A stretch of DNA of 62,245 nucleotides from Actinomycetota bacterium (GCA_947452765.1 CANGDR010000009.1:1-62245); one strand, 5' to 3'. Shown: positions 52,702-61,695, numbered from the stretch's first letter. Numbers and translations are program-made. Notes: generated from the letters alone by a model not told the origin.

Positions 52702-52707
52702 ATACCC
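52702..52707 (-). promoter_or_regulatory. Possible SigF-type -10 element (GGGTAT) upstream of the usfX-sigF operon
   Basis: GGGTAT on the minus strand lies 33 bases upstream of the anti-sigma start and matches the SigB/SigF -10 consensus GGGTAA/T. A good GTTT -35 box at the expected distance is not evident, so only half of the promoter is supported. Confidence 0.4.
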
Positions 52708-52710
52708 TTG

Positions 52711-53271
52711 CTAGTTATTTGCAAGGCGATTTAAAGCGTCGCCTTCGACGCGGTAAATAGTCCACTCGTCCATAGGAATTGCACCCATTGCCCGATAGAC
52801 CTCAATTGCTGAATCATTCCAATCTAAAACCCACCATTGGAATCGGGAGTAATCATTTTCGGTACAAACTTGGGCTAGGCGAACCAATAAGGCTTTGCCC
52901 ATTCCTTGACTACGGAACTGAGGTCGGATAAATAGATCCTCAAGGTACACGCCGTGTTTTCCGTGCCAAGTGCTGTAGTTCAAAAACCAAATTGCCATTC
53001 CGGCAAGTTTGCCTTCTTGGGTTGAATCATCAATTACAAACGCATACAACGCGGGATGACCTGTTGGGGTGTTCGCGGTCCCACTCGGAGAAATACTGTC
53101 GTGCTGATCATATTCCTCGAACATAGAAGAGCTACCGAAGAGCGCCATCATTAGCTGCTCTTCGGTAGCGATAACTTCGTCAGGAGCTTTTTCGTACTCT
53201 GCAAGCTCGTTAATCATTGCGTGCATCTCTGCGACGTCTTCCGGTGTCGCTTCGCGCACACTTGTGGTCAT
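52711..53271 (-). CDS. GNAT family N-acetyltransferase
   Basis: The 186-residue GNAT fold has the acetyl-CoA binding loop RPQFRSQGMGKALLVRLAQ (Q/RxxGxG/A) after VYLEDLFI, and WVLDWNDSAIEVYRAMGA in motif B. It resembles diamine or thialysine N-acetyltransferases of the SSAT type (EYEKAPDEV, LEDLFIRPQFR), so a polyamine-like or small-amine substrate is likely but not certain. It follows sodN by 9 bases on the same strand and may share its message. Confidence 0.88.
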   Translation of the reverse strand: MTTSVREATPEDVAEMHAMINELAEYEKAPDEVIATEEQLMMALFGSSSMFEEYDQHDSISPSGTANTPTGHPALYAFVIDDSTQEGKLAGMAIWFLNYSTWHGKHGVYLEDLFIRPQFRSQGMGKALLVRLAQVCTENDYSRFQWWVLDWNDSAIEVYRAMGAIPMDEWTIYRVEGDALNRLANN

Positions 53272-53280
53272 TTGGTGAAT

Positions 53281-53673
53281 TTACTTCTTTGAGTCAGCGA
53301 AGATTGCTGCGATTTCATCGATCTTTGCGATCAACTGGTCTGCAACTGCAACATCATTAGTTCCCTTAGTGCCACCGGCGCCAGCAAGTTTGGTTGCTTC
53401 GTTGAAAAGTTCGTTCAAGTTAGGGTACTTCTCGAAATGTGGAGCCTTGAAGTAGTCAGTCCAAAGCACCCATAAATGTTCTTTTACTTGGTGTGAGCGT
53501 TCTTCCTTGATAGCAACTGCGCGTGCCTTGAAGTCTGGGTCGCTAGATGCAGCGTACTTCTCCATGCATGCCTTTACAGAAAGTGCTTCGATACGTGCCT
53601 GGGCTGGATCGTAGATGCCACATGGCAGATCGCAGTGGGCATTAACAGTGATTGTTGATGCGAAAAGCTTCAT
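53281..53673 (-). CDS. sodN: Nickel superoxide dismutase (SodN)
   Basis: The propeptide MKLFASTITVNA precedes the mature N-terminus HCDLPCGIYDPAQA, the nickel hook (mature His1, Cys2, Cys6, Asp3 and Tyr9). The rest is the four-helix bundle (KEERSHQVKEHLWVLWTDYFK). NiSOD dismutates superoxide and works only after removal of the propeptide by SodX, whose gene faces it divergently. GGAGG five bases before the ATG is an excellent ribosome site. The 130-residue length is normal. Confidence 0.97.
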   Translation of the reverse strand: MKLFASTITVNAHCDLPCGIYDPAQARIEALSVKACMEKYAASSDPDFKARAVAIKEERSHQVKEHLWVLWTDYFKAPHFEKYPNLNELFNEATKLAGAGGTKGTNDVAVADQLIAKIDEIAAIFADSKK

Positions 53674-53762
53674 AATTCCTCCGGAGTTATTGCGGATACC
53701 CGCTGGAACAAGATTACCGCCGCACGTACTGGGCTGCAGTTTTGGGCTGGAACAATAGGGAT

Positions 53763-54062
53763 ATGGGATACGGAATGGCCATTGTTTCGGGCTTGAGTAT
53801 GGTGCCTACGCTTGCACCAGGTGAGCGGCTATTGGTTCGCTATGACGGCCCGATAGTTCTTGGCGACATTGTTGTATTTGAGCGGGGCAATCAGATCGAG
53901 GTTAAGCGAATCGAACGCATCGAGCTTGCGGGAATCTTTGTAGTAGGCGATAACGAATTAGTAAGCACGGATTCGCGCAACTACGGACTTATTCCACATG
54001 ACTCAGTACTTGGTACAGCCGCTATTCGGATCTGGCCCAAACCAGGTCGAATTAAGGGATAA
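53763..54062 (+). CDS. sodX: Nickel SOD maturation peptidase SodX (S26-like)
   Basis: The signal-peptidase-like fold has the catalytic Ser in SGLSMVPTL (residue ~12), the Lys in EVKRIERI (~48) and GDNELVSTDSRNYG near the end. It cleaves the SodN propeptide. I take ATG 53763 (99 residues); an ATG four codons later is possible. Unlike the usual same-strand sodN-sodX pair it is divergent from sodN, sharing a ~90-base promoter region. Its last 11 bases overlap the end of the convergent heliorhodopsin gene. Confidence 0.9.
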   Translation: MGYGMAIVSGLSMVPTLAPGERLLVRYDGPIVLGDIVVFERGNQIEVKRIERIELAGIFVVGDNELVSTDSRNYGLIPHDSVLGTAAIRIWPKPGRIKG

Positions 54063-54810
54063 GAGTATTGGCAAATATTTGCCAAGCCAAGAGTGATTTT
54101 GCAACCAAACTCAGAACAATATAAATTCTCTCACCATATAGGTAGTTGCTCCATTTACCTTGCGCTTTGTATTGCTTGTACTGAACCCAAGCGAAGGAAT
54201 TGAAAAGTAAAAATATTGTGATAATAATTCCGTACACAAAACTCGGTGGGTTCGCACCGGCAGGGCCACCAGGTGAAAGTACATAGATTGTTACGGCTAG
54301 CCAAGGAACCAATCCAGCAATACATCCAAATATGTATGGCAACCAACCACCGTTACCAGGATCTTCATATTTTTCCTGTAGCCAACCGAACAAAATCATC
54401 GAAGCATTAACGCCGAAAATTGCGAGTAATGCTGTGACATCAGCGATACCAGTTATTTGTGCAATCAAGACAATCATGACGGATGAGCTAATCGAGTATT
54501 CAACCCAACGGAAGTAATTACGCTTGGCTTCCAGTCCAGCGCTGTAACGATTAAAGAATTGTGGACTAGCGACAACAAAGTGTGCAATTGCAGATAGGGC
54601 CAAAAATAGTGCAACAGCAAGTGCAAGCGGAGTTCTAAATAACACAATTGAATTACCAAGCGGGGTCCCTGGTGGGCCAGCCATATATGTAGCGGTAACC
54701 GGCAACGAGAAGTCGGTCGAAAGTGCAAGAACCGCTGCTAACTGAAGTAGGTGTAGCACACCTGCAATCAGATTAAATTTACGAAGACCAGGAATCGTTA
54801 AGTTACTCAT
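54052..54810 (-). CDS. Heliorhodopsin
   Basis: The 252-residue seven-helix protein closely matches heliorhodopsin 48C12 from a freshwater actinobacterium. Retinal-binding Lys238 (SLVAKSLLAWQIF), Schiff-base counterion Glu104 (RWVEYSISSS), His20 and His77 sit exactly three residues earlier than Lys241, Glu107, His23 and His80 of 48C12. The helix-1 start (RKFNLIAGVLHLLQ) and KWSNYLYGERIYIVLS match too. Heliorhodopsins face the opposite way from other rhodopsins and pump no ions; light sensing and modulation of other proteins have been proposed. It lies beside sodN/sodX. No carotenoid or retinal synthesis gene is in the window. Confidence 0.97.
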   Translation of the reverse strand: MSNLTIPGLRKFNLIAGVLHLLQLAAVLALSTDFSLPVTATYMAGPPGTPLGNSIVLFRTPLALAVALFLALSAIAHFVVASPQFFNRYSAGLEAKRNYFRWVEYSISSSVMIVLIAQITGIADVTALLAIFGVNASMILFGWLQEKYEDPGNGGWLPYIFGCIAGLVPWLAVTIYVLSPGGPAGANPPSFVYGIIITIFLLFNSFAWVQYKQYKAQGKWSNYLYGERIYIVLSLVAKSLLAWQIFANTLIP

Positions 54811-54866
54811 AATTAAACTCTAAGTCTTGCAATCTAGAATGTTGAGTTCTTGCACGGTGTTGCGAA

Positions 54867-55829
54867 TTAAGGTTTTATTACCAATTTTCCGCGAACGTCG
54901 CCATTAATCATTAGTTCATAAGCGTCGCGAGCATCAGCCATTTCAAACGTTTGTTGAATTTGTGGCCGAACATCAGTTTCTTGCATGAACTTAAGTAAGG
55001 ACTCAAATTCTGCTTTTGTTCCCATGGTCGAGCCAACAACTTCTAGCTGCAAGAAGAATAATCTATTTAGGTCGGCTGGGGGATTAGCTCCACTAGTCGC
55101 ACCACAAATAACAATTCGTCCGCCGGGACGTAAACTTCGCATGGAATGTGACCACGTTGCTTCGCCAACGCTTTCCATAACTGCGTCCACTTTGCCTGGA
55201 AGTCGTGCTCCAGTTTCAAAAACTTCGTTAGCACCGAGCGACTTTGCATATTCTCGCTTGGCCTCATCTCGCGAAGTTACCCAAACAGTGATTCCCGCAG
55301 CACTGGCAAGTTGTGTAAGAGCGGTAGCAACTCCGCCGCCAGCACCTTGAATCATGACAGTGTCACCTTTTTGCAAACCAGACTTAGTGAAAAGCATTCG
55401 GTAGGCAGTTAACCAAGAAGTAGGTAGGCAGGAAGCTTCTTCGAAACTTAAGAAATCAGGTTTATCGATCACGTTGTAAGCCGGAACGGTTACGAACTCT
55501 GCTTGGGTTCCATCGTAAACTTCACTAAGTAAGGAACGTTTCGGATCAAGGGTTTCGTCGCCTTTGGATGGGTCACCGATCACGGCATGGACTATTACTT
55601 CTCGACCGTCATCCATAACCCCAGCAGCGTCGCTGCCTAGAACTATCGGAAGATTTTCCGCAGCAGTAGCTACTCCGCGTAGCGTCCAAACGTCGTGGTG
55701 GTTTAATGAAGCAGCTTTTATTGCTACGCGCACCCAACCTTCAGGCACCGTTGGGTCTGGATGCTCGCCAATTTGTAGCCCTGCTAATGGGTTATCTAAA
55801 TCGCCACTTATCGCAGTCACTGCACGCAT
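54867..55829 (-). CDS. Zinc-binding-type MDR oxidoreductase (quinone oxidoreductase-like)
   Basis: The MDR fold has a GroES-like first half (SLNHHDVWTLRG, GSDAAGVMDDG) and a Rossmann half with GAGGGVATALTQLASAAG and GRIVICGATSG. The usual zinc-ligating Cys/His residues of alcohol dehydrogenases are largely absent, suggesting a quinone-oxidoreductase or enoyl-reductase type, NADPH dependent. I use ATG 55829, which overlaps the stop of the DUF6104 gene (TGATG), so the two are translationally coupled. Confidence 0.85.
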   Translation of the reverse strand: MRAVTAISGDLDNPLAGLQIGEHPDPTVPEGWVRVAIKAASLNHHDVWTLRGVATAAENLPIVLGSDAAGVMDDGREVIVHAVIGDPSKGDETLDPKRSLLSEVYDGTQAEFVTVPAYNVIDKPDFLSFEEASCLPTSWLTAYRMLFTKSGLQKGDTVMIQGAGGGVATALTQLASAAGITVWVTSRDEAKREYAKSLGANEVFETGARLPGKVDAVMESVGEATWSHSMRSLRPGGRIVICGATSGANPPADLNRLFFLQLEVVGSTMGTKAEFESLLKFMQETDVRPQIQQTFEMADARDAYELMINGDVRGKLVIKP

Positions 55830-56008
55830 CACTCATCGTCCTCATCATCTAACCGAGCTAGCCAGGTAGCTAGACGTTCCACTGGAATTTCAAAGTCTGG
55901 AAATGTATCTACAAATTCACGCATCCGCTCGGCAAGCCATTCAAAAGTGAATTCTTCTTCGCCGCGCCGTTTTTCTAATTCTTCGATTCCGCGATCCGTG
56001 AAATACAT
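55829..56008 (-). CDS. DUF6104 family small acidic protein (59 aa)
   Basis: The frame encodes MYFTDRGIEELEKRRGEEEF and ends ATWLARLDDEDDE, which matches a small actinobacterial family (DUF6104) found next to the 2-oxoglutarate dehydrogenase gene. It is helical and highly charged with no known role. It lies 13 bases downstream of kgd on the same strand and overlaps the oxidoreductase start, forming a kgd-DUF6104-MDR unit. Confidence 0.88.
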   Translation of the reverse strand: MYFTDRGIEELEKRRGEEEFTFEWLAERMREFVDTFPDFEIPVERLATWLARLDDEDDE

Positions 56009-56021
56009 GCTTCCAGCCTAG

Positions 56022-59000
56022 TTAGGCAAAGGCTTGCTTTACTAACGCTTCCTGCTCAAGTTCGCTGCGGTGATGTGAGCCAACTGCTGGTGAACTTGAT
56101 GCTGGCCGAGAAACCCCGATGATGTGGCGGTTGATCAGGGCTGGCAGGTTCATCGCCATGAAGCTCCAGGCCCCCTGGTTGGCAGGTTCTTCTTGAACCC
56201 ATTTCACAGTTTCTAGGTTCTGGAAGCGAGCTAGCTCAGGTGGCAAGGTAATCATCGGAAGTGGGTAAAGGCGCTCTAGGCGGACAATTGCCACATCTTT
56301 TCGACCCAACTTTTCGCGCTCGGCTACTAAATCGTAATAAACCTTGCCACTGCACAGTAGGACCGTTTTAACTTCAGTTTCAGCAACCGTAGAGTCACCA
56401 ATAATTGCTTTGAAAGTTCCTTCAGTGAAATCGGAAACTTTTGAAGTTGCAAACTTAGCTCGTAATAGCGACTTCGGAGTAAATATAACGAGTGGGCGTG
56501 TCAACTCTGACTTGACCTGCCAGCGTAATAGGTGGAAATAGGAAGCAGGCGTAGTTGGCATTGCGACAGTGATGTTGTCCTGCGCGCATTGCTGTAGGAA
56601 TCGCTCGACTCTAGCTGAAGAGTGATCTGGACCTTGGCCTTCTTGTCCGTGGGGGAGAAGTAAAACTAAGCCACTCTTTTGGGCCCACTTTTGTTCGCCG
56701 GTTGTTACATATTCGTCGATTATGGTTTGGGCGCCATTTGCAAAGTCCCCGAATTGGGCTTCCCACATTGTTAGTGCATCCGGACGAATTACCGAGTAGC
56801 CGTATTCAAAGCCCATCACTGCGTATTCACTCAGCAATGAATCGTAGACATCCAGTTTGCCTGTGCCTTCATACAACTTCTTGAGTGGCTTGTATTGCCA
56901 ACCAGTTAACTTGTCCACAATAACTGCATGGCGATGGCCGAACGTGCCGCGACGACTGTCTTGGCCAGAAAGGCGTACTGCTGTTCCTTCGGTAAGTAGC
57001 GAACCAATGGCAAGAGCTTCTCCCATAGCCCAATCAATTGCATCGGTTTGCACCATTTCAGCACGACGAGCAAGTTGAGGTGCAAGGCGAGGATGGACGG
57101 TAAAGCCTTCTGGCATTTCAGTTTGGCTTGCAACAACCCGGTCGATAACACTGCGCGTGATAGCAGTGGCAACTTCCCAACTTGGAGTTTGCGGTTCCAG
57201 AGTTTGCTGACCATGTGAAATCACTTCGTTCGTAGTCGAGCTGAAGTTTTCAGCTGATTCCGCCTTAGTTGCCTGGAAAACCTTTTCTAATTCATCTTGA
57301 TAATGCTTAAGTGCATCTTCAGCTTCTTCAAGCGTGATGTCGCCGCGACCAACAAGTGCTTCGGTGTATAACTTACGAACTGAACGCTTCTGGTCAATAA
57401 TTTCGTACATCAATGGCTGAGTTAATGAAGGATCATCAGCTTCGTTATGGCCACGACGCCGGTAGCAAACTAAGTCGATCACTACATCTTTATGGAACGC
57501 TTGGCGGAAATCGAAAGCCAGTTGCGCAACACGTACAACAGCTTCTGGATCATCACCATTTACGTGGAATACCGGAGCTTGGATTGTGCGTGCAACATCG
57601 GTGGGGTAAACACTGGTGCGACTGTATTTAGGTGATGTGGTGAAACCAACTTGGTTATTAATTACCAAGTGCACAGTTCCACCAACCCGGTAGCCCTGGA
57701 GTTGGCTCATTTGCAGAGTCTCGACAACTACACCTTGACCAGCAAACGCTGCGTCGCCATGCATCAGGATCGGAAATACCGAGTACTTTTCTTTCTCGCC
57801 AATCATGTCTTGCTTAGCGCGCACGATTCCTTCAAGAACTGGGTTCACAGCTTCTAGGTGTGATGGATTGGCGGCCAAGTACACCTTTACGGACGAGCCG
57901 TCAGCAGATTCATAAACGCCTTGGGTGCCCAAGTGGTACTTGACGTCGCCAGACCCCTGAACAGATTCTTCACCATAGTTTCCTTCAAATTCACTGAAAA
58001 TACGCCCATAGCTTTTTCCAGCAATGTTCGCTAAAACGTTCAGGCGGCCACGGTGCATCATTCCGATACAAACTTCATCTAGGGCGCCCTTGGCTGCTTC
58101 GATGAGTAATTGGTCAACGAACGGAATTGCGCTTTCGCCGCCTTCGAGGCTGAAGCGCTTCTGTCCAACGTATTTTGTTTGGAGGAAGTTTTCGAAAGCC
58201 TCCGCTTCGTTCAACTTACGTAAGATCCGGATTTGTTCGTTTCGATCCGGTTTCGCCTGGGGATGCTCAAGTCGATCCTGGATCCAGCGTCGCTGCTCTG
58301 GATCCTGCAAGTGCATGTATTCAACACCAACCGTGCGACAGTAAGCATCGCGAAGCGTGCCAAGAATGTCCCGTAATTTTGCAAATGGTTTGCCACCAAA
58401 TCCACCAGTAGCAAACTCGCGATCCAAATCCCAAAGAGTTAGACCATGATTTGCAATATCTAGATCAGGGTGCGAACGCTGTATATATTCAAGCGGGTCA
58501 ATGTCAGCCAGCAAATGGCCACGAACTCGGAAAGCGTGAATCATCTCTTGGACTCGTGCTGTTTTATCCAGATCTGCATCGTGCGAAGTTGCCACATCTT
58601 GCGCCCAGCGAATTGGTTCGTAAGGAATTCGCAAAGACTGGAAGATTTCATCATAGAAACCTTCACCACCTAGTAAGAAACTATGAACTCTGCGCAAGAA
58701 GTCGCCGGATTGAGCGCCTTGAATTACGCGGTGATCATAAGTGCTGGTAAGAGTAAGGATTTTACTGACTGCGTTACGGGCAATTGCATCTTCGGATGCT
58801 CCTTGCCATTCGGCGGGGTAGTCCATAGCGCCAACGCCGATAATTACACCTTGTCCTGGCATCAATCGCGGAACGGAATGAACCGTTCCGATTGTGCCTG
58901 GGTTGGTGAGGCTGGCGGTAGTTCCTTGGAAGTCCTCAACTGTCAATTTTCCAGCGCGAGCTTTGCGGATCAATTCTTCGTACGTCGACCAGAAACCAGC

Positions 59001-59651
59001 AAAATCCATAGTGTCTGCATCTTTGATACAAGGAACGAGAAGTTGGCGAGTTCCGTCCTCTTTGGCCAAGTCGATTGCAAGGCCAAGCCCAACGTGCTTA
59101 TTGCGCACTATTGCTGGCTTGCCTTCAAGTGTTGTATAGAAAACATTCATGTCAGCCATTTCGCGAAGTGCGCGCACTAACGCAAAGCCGATGATATGAG
59201 TGAAGCTAACTTTTCCACCACGACCGCGAGCTAGATGATTATTAATTACGATTCGATTGTCGACCATTAATTTGGCAGGAACTGCGCGCACTGAGGTTGC
59301 CGTTGGAATTTCTAAACTTGATTCCATGTTGGTTACGACTCGAGCAGCAGTACCTTTTAATTTTTCCGCACCAGCTGGTGCTTCAACTACTGCCGCTGGC
59401 GTTGCGCTAGGTGCCATGGGTGCAGTTGCGGCCACAGTAGGAATTGCAACTGGTGCTGCGCTTACTGGCGGCGCAGTAGTGGCATTGGATCCAACAACAG
59501 TTTTAATCGGAGAACCTTCACTCGGGGTGTAGTCAGCAAAGAATTCCCACCAAGCAGGATCTACTGATTCTTTATCTTCTAGGTACTGTTGGTATAACTC
59601 ATCGACTAGCCAATCATTGGCTCCGAATGGACTGTTAGATTGTCCGGGCAC
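56022..59651 (-). CDS. kgd: Multifunctional 2-oxoglutarate decarboxylase/dehydrogenase (Kgd)
   Basis: The 1209-residue actinobacterial fusion has a short N-terminal segment ending FADYTPSEG, an Ala/Pro/Val linker and an E2-like acyltransferase domain (TSTYDHRVIQGAQSGDFLRR). The long E1o domain includes GMMHRGRLNVLANI, GDVKYHLG, HGDAAFAGQGVV and GHNEADDPS for thiamine diphosphate and 2-oxoglutarate binding. There is no lipoyl domain, as is normal for Kgd/OdhA. It decarboxylates 2-oxoglutarate and feeds the TCA cycle with separate E2/E3 partners. Thiamine diphosphate is its cofactor, which makes the nearby TPP-controlled operon relevant. Confidence 0.97.
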   Translation of the reverse strand: MPGQSNSPFGANDWLVDELYQQYLEDKESVDPAWWEFFADYTPSEGSPIKTVVGSNATTAPPVSAAPVAIPTVAATAPMAPSATPAAVVEAPAGAEKLKGTAARVVTNMESSLEIPTATSVRAVPAKLMVDNRIVINNHLARGRGGKVSFTHIIGFALVRALREMADMNVFYTTLEGKPAIVRNKHVGLGLAIDLAKEDGTRQLLVPCIKDADTMDFAGFWSTYEELIRKARAGKLTVEDFQGTTASLTNPGTIGTVHSVPRLMPGQGVIIGVGAMDYPAEWQGASEDAIARNAVSKILTLTSTYDHRVIQGAQSGDFLRRVHSFLLGGEGFYDEIFQSLRIPYEPIRWAQDVATSHDADLDKTARVQEMIHAFRVRGHLLADIDPLEYIQRSHPDLDIANHGLTLWDLDREFATGGFGGKPFAKLRDILGTLRDAYCRTVGVEYMHLQDPEQRRWIQDRLEHPQAKPDRNEQIRILRKLNEAEAFENFLQTKYVGQKRFSLEGGESAIPFVDQLLIEAAKGALDEVCIGMMHRGRLNVLANIAGKSYGRIFSEFEGNYGEESVQGSGDVKYHLGTQGVYESADGSSVKVYLAANPSHLEAVNPVLEGIVRAKQDMIGEKEKYSVFPILMHGDAAFAGQGVVVETLQMSQLQGYRVGGTVHLVINNQVGFTTSPKYSRTSVYPTDVARTIQAPVFHVNGDDPEAVVRVAQLAFDFRQAFHKDVVIDLVCYRRRGHNEADDPSLTQPLMYEIIDQKRSVRKLYTEALVGRGDITLEEAEDALKHYQDELEKVFQATKAESAENFSSTTNEVISHGQQTLEPQTPSWEVATAITRSVIDRVVASQTEMPEGFTVHPRLAPQLARRAEMVQTDAIDWAMGEALAIGSLLTEGTAVRLSGQDSRRGTFGHRHAVIVDKLTGWQYKPLKKLYEGTGKLDVYDSLLSEYAVMGFEYGYSVIRPDALTMWEAQFGDFANGAQTIIDEYVTTGEQKWAQKSGLVLLLPHGQEGQGPDHSSARVERFLQQCAQDNITVAMPTTPASYFHLLRWQVKSELTRPLVIFTPKSLLRAKFATSKVSDFTEGTFKAIIGDSTVAETEVKTVLLCSGKVYYDLVAEREKLGRKDVAIVRLERLYPLPMITLPPELARFQNLETVKWVQEEPANQGAWSFMAMNLPALINRHIIGVSRPASSSPAVGSHHRSELEQEALVKQAFA

Positions 59652-59750
59652 TGATAGCGCCTTCCTTGTTGGGCTTTGGATTAAGCGTATCGCCCAATGC
59701 CGAACTCTCTCAACGTGCGTAAGGGCAAAAGGTCCGACAGGCTAGGGATT

Positions 59751-60491
59751 GTGATCAATTCCATTTCGGAAGTCCTTGCCGACCAGGTAGCCGTAATCTC
59801 TGGCGGTACTCGGGGGATAGGTTTTGCCGCAGCCCGCCAATTGGGTCAGCTCGGTGCCACCGTTGTGCTTGTTGGGCAAAATCCAATAACTATGGAAGCG
59901 GCAATAAACCAACTCCTTGGCGAGGGCATAGACGTAACTGGAATTTGCGCGGATGTCGCCCAATCCAATGAGGTACAAGCCTTTGTTGGTGGTAATTCGA
60001 TTGCAGCACAAGCTGACATATTGATTAACTCTGCCGGTGTGATGAGCGAGAAAATGTCCAAGACTTTGCGCACCACCGCGGAGGAATGGCAGCGGGTGAT
60101 GTCGGTAAACCTCGATGGCACATTCAATATGATCTCCGCTATCGGGCCAAATATGGCAATTCGACGATCTGGACGAATTATTAATGTATCGGCTTGTTTG
60201 GGTCGCTTCAGTGGTCCTGGCTTAAGCGGCGGACTTGCACCATATCGAGTATCCAAGGCTGCCGTTAACGCGCTAACTCGAAACCTCGCAGCAGAGCTGG
60301 GGAATGGCACGCGCGGGATTTTAGTTGATGCCATGTGTCCTAACCACACTCGCACGGATATGGGTGGCCCGGATGCACCACGAAGTCCCGAGGAAGCAGC
60401 CGACACAATTACGTGGTTGGCAACTCGCGAGTACGAAACTGGAATTGAAACGGGATTTTTATGGGAAGACCGAAATATCATCCCTTGGTAG
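59751..60491 (+). CDS. SDR family oxidoreductase
   Basis: A short-chain dehydrogenase of about 246 residues has the cofactor motif SGGTRGIGFA near residue 17, INSAGVM (in place of NNAG), and catalytic Ser-Tyr-Lys in NVSACLG and APYRVSKAAV. I prefer the GTG at 59751, preceded by AGGGA, over an ATG 54 bases upstream because family members begin shortly before the first beta strand. It is divergent from kgd and convergent with the kinase gene (four bases between stops). The substrate is unknown. Confidence 0.85.
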   Translation: MINSISEVLADQVAVISGGTRGIGFAAARQLGQLGATVVLVGQNPITMEAAINQLLGEGIDVTGICADVAQSNEVQAFVGGNSIAAQADILINSAGVMSEKMSKTLRTTAEEWQRVMSVNLDGTFNMISAIGPNMAIRRSGRIINVSACLGRFSGPGLSGGLAPYRVSKAAVNALTRNLAAELGNGTRGILVDAMCPNHTRTDMGGPDAPRSPEEAADTITWLATREYETGIETGFLWEDRNIIPW

Positions 60492-60495
60492 TGAG

Positions 60496-61062
60496 TTACT
60501 TGTGTGTTTGACCCGATAAGTGGATCATGGCTGACTGCTTAACGTTATGGAGTTCAAAATACGAAGCTTCGCGAGACTTCCAAATTAGCATTTCGTCTCG
60601 AATTACCTCGCCATCACGTTGTAGTACTCGATCAAGTAGAAGTTCTTCGTCAGCTTCGATCCAAATTGATTGGGAAACATATTTACGCAGCGCAGTAGTA
60701 CCTGCACCGACCCCTTCAATAATTACAAATGGGGAACTGGGGAGCGTCCTCCAGTCGTTAAACTTCTTTTCCGCCCAGTCGTAACAAAGGTGATGGATGG
60801 GCAATCCGGAAAGTAGCGGAGTAATTATCCAAGCCATAATTCGTTCTGTCATCACGGGTTCAAACGCATGGGTCCAACCTTCGTAAAGGTCATCCATATG
60901 TACAACTGGTGCATTGTCTAGTTCAAAACTTAATTTTCGAGCAAGCTCGGTTTTACCTGATCCAGAAGGACCGTCAATCGTGATCAATGTTGTAGATCCA
61001 CATTTTGGTTCGCTTGCTCGGAGTGCGCTAGCAATGTTTGGTGCGTAGTACCAATCAGTCAA
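60496..61062 (-). CDS. P-loop kinase of the uridine kinase-like family in the TPP-regulated operon (candidate thiamine kinase)
   Basis: The 188-residue P-loop NTPase has Walker A GPSGSGKTEL at residues ~31-40, HMDDLYEGW (the uridine-kinase DDxYxGW motif), a Walker B-like VIIEGVGAG and a lid-like RDGEVIRDE. It resembles small-molecule kinases rather than AAA ATPases. It starts 13 bases after the PnuT-like gene (TTG start) and so shares the TPP-riboswitch transcript. Thiamine transporters of the PnuT type work by facilitated diffusion and need a kinase to trap the vitamin; no ThiN, Tnr3 or ThiK is visible. A thiamine kinase role is inference; uridine or another nucleoside remains possible. Confidence 0.75.
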   Translation of the reverse strand: MTDWYYAPNIASALRASEPKCGSTTLITIDGPSGSGKTELARKLSFELDNAPVVHMDDLYEGWTHAFEPVMTERIMAWIITPLLSGLPIHHLCYDWAEKKFNDWRTLPSSPFVIIEGVGAGTTALRKYVSQSIWIEADEELLLDRVLQRDGEVIRDEMLIWKSREASYFELHNVKQSAMIHLSGQTHK

Positions 61063-61075
61063 CTTAATAACCTGC

Positions 61076-61690
61076 CTAACTGCTAATTGTGATTTGTAGG
61101 CGTTGCCAGGCTACCCAACCGCGCAAGGCTATCGCGGTAAATACTATGTAAAGAACGGAAGTGAATTTCAAGTCTTGCTGCCAATATAGAACAGTATATG
61201 CACCGTCCACCACGAACCACAAAATCCAGTTTTCGCGGAACTCTAGAACCATTATGATTTGGGCTATTACTGAAAAGACAAGACCAAATGCATCAGGTTT
61301 AGCCGCAGCTGCACCCCAAGAAATAAGTACTGGTGTAATCGCAAGCCAAACCAATATTCCGATCAGTAGCACCAATGCACGATTGCGCCAACTTAGAACT
61401 TGAGACTTGGCGCCACTGGGACCCCAGCCGAACCAACCCCAGATCGAGGCCGCAATGAAAACAATTTGCAGCAGGGCACTGGCATAAAGTTGGAAATCGA
61501 AAAATAGCCAGCCATATAGTGCGCTGCTTAATCCCCACCAAGGCCACATTATTTGTTTCCCGGTGGTACCTAGCCAAACCCCAATTAGCGAAGTTATAAC
61601 GGCTACTAGTTCCAGGGCAGTCATGTCGTAGCCCCATGCCGTGAATAAAACAGTTAATGCAGAATCGTTAATTGAAGTAAAAATGGACAT
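61076..61690 (-). CDS. pnuT: PnuC-family vitamin transporter, probably thiamine transporter PnuT
   Basis: The 204-residue protein has seven hydrophobic helices and the PnuC-family traits: VITSLIGVWLGTTGKQIMWPWWGL, WGWFGWG, ENWILWFVVDGAYTVLYWQQ. PnuC carries nicotinamide riboside; its relative PnuT carries thiamine. The TPP riboswitch in its leader makes thiamine the likely substrate. The ribosome site GGGAGG lies within the riboswitch's 3' side, four bases before the first possible ATG-containing spacer and seven before the ATG used, so translation would be shut off by TPP. Transport is by facilitated diffusion in this family. Confidence 0.88.
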   Translation of the reverse strand: MSIFTSINDSALTVLFTAWGYDMTALELVAVITSLIGVWLGTTGKQIMWPWWGLSSALYGWLFFDFQLYASALLQIVFIAASIWGWFGWGPSGAKSQVLSWRNRALVLLIGILVWLAITPVLISWGAAAAKPDAFGLVFSVIAQIIMVLEFRENWILWFVVDGAYTVLYWQQDLKFTSVLYIVFTAIALRGWVAWQRLQITISS

Positions 61691-61695
61691 TCATT

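Noticed and set aside
59846-60481. Open frame on the minus strand inside the SDR gene
   Set aside because: Low-complexity Ser/Ala/Pro translation antisense to a complete SDR with all catalytic residues.
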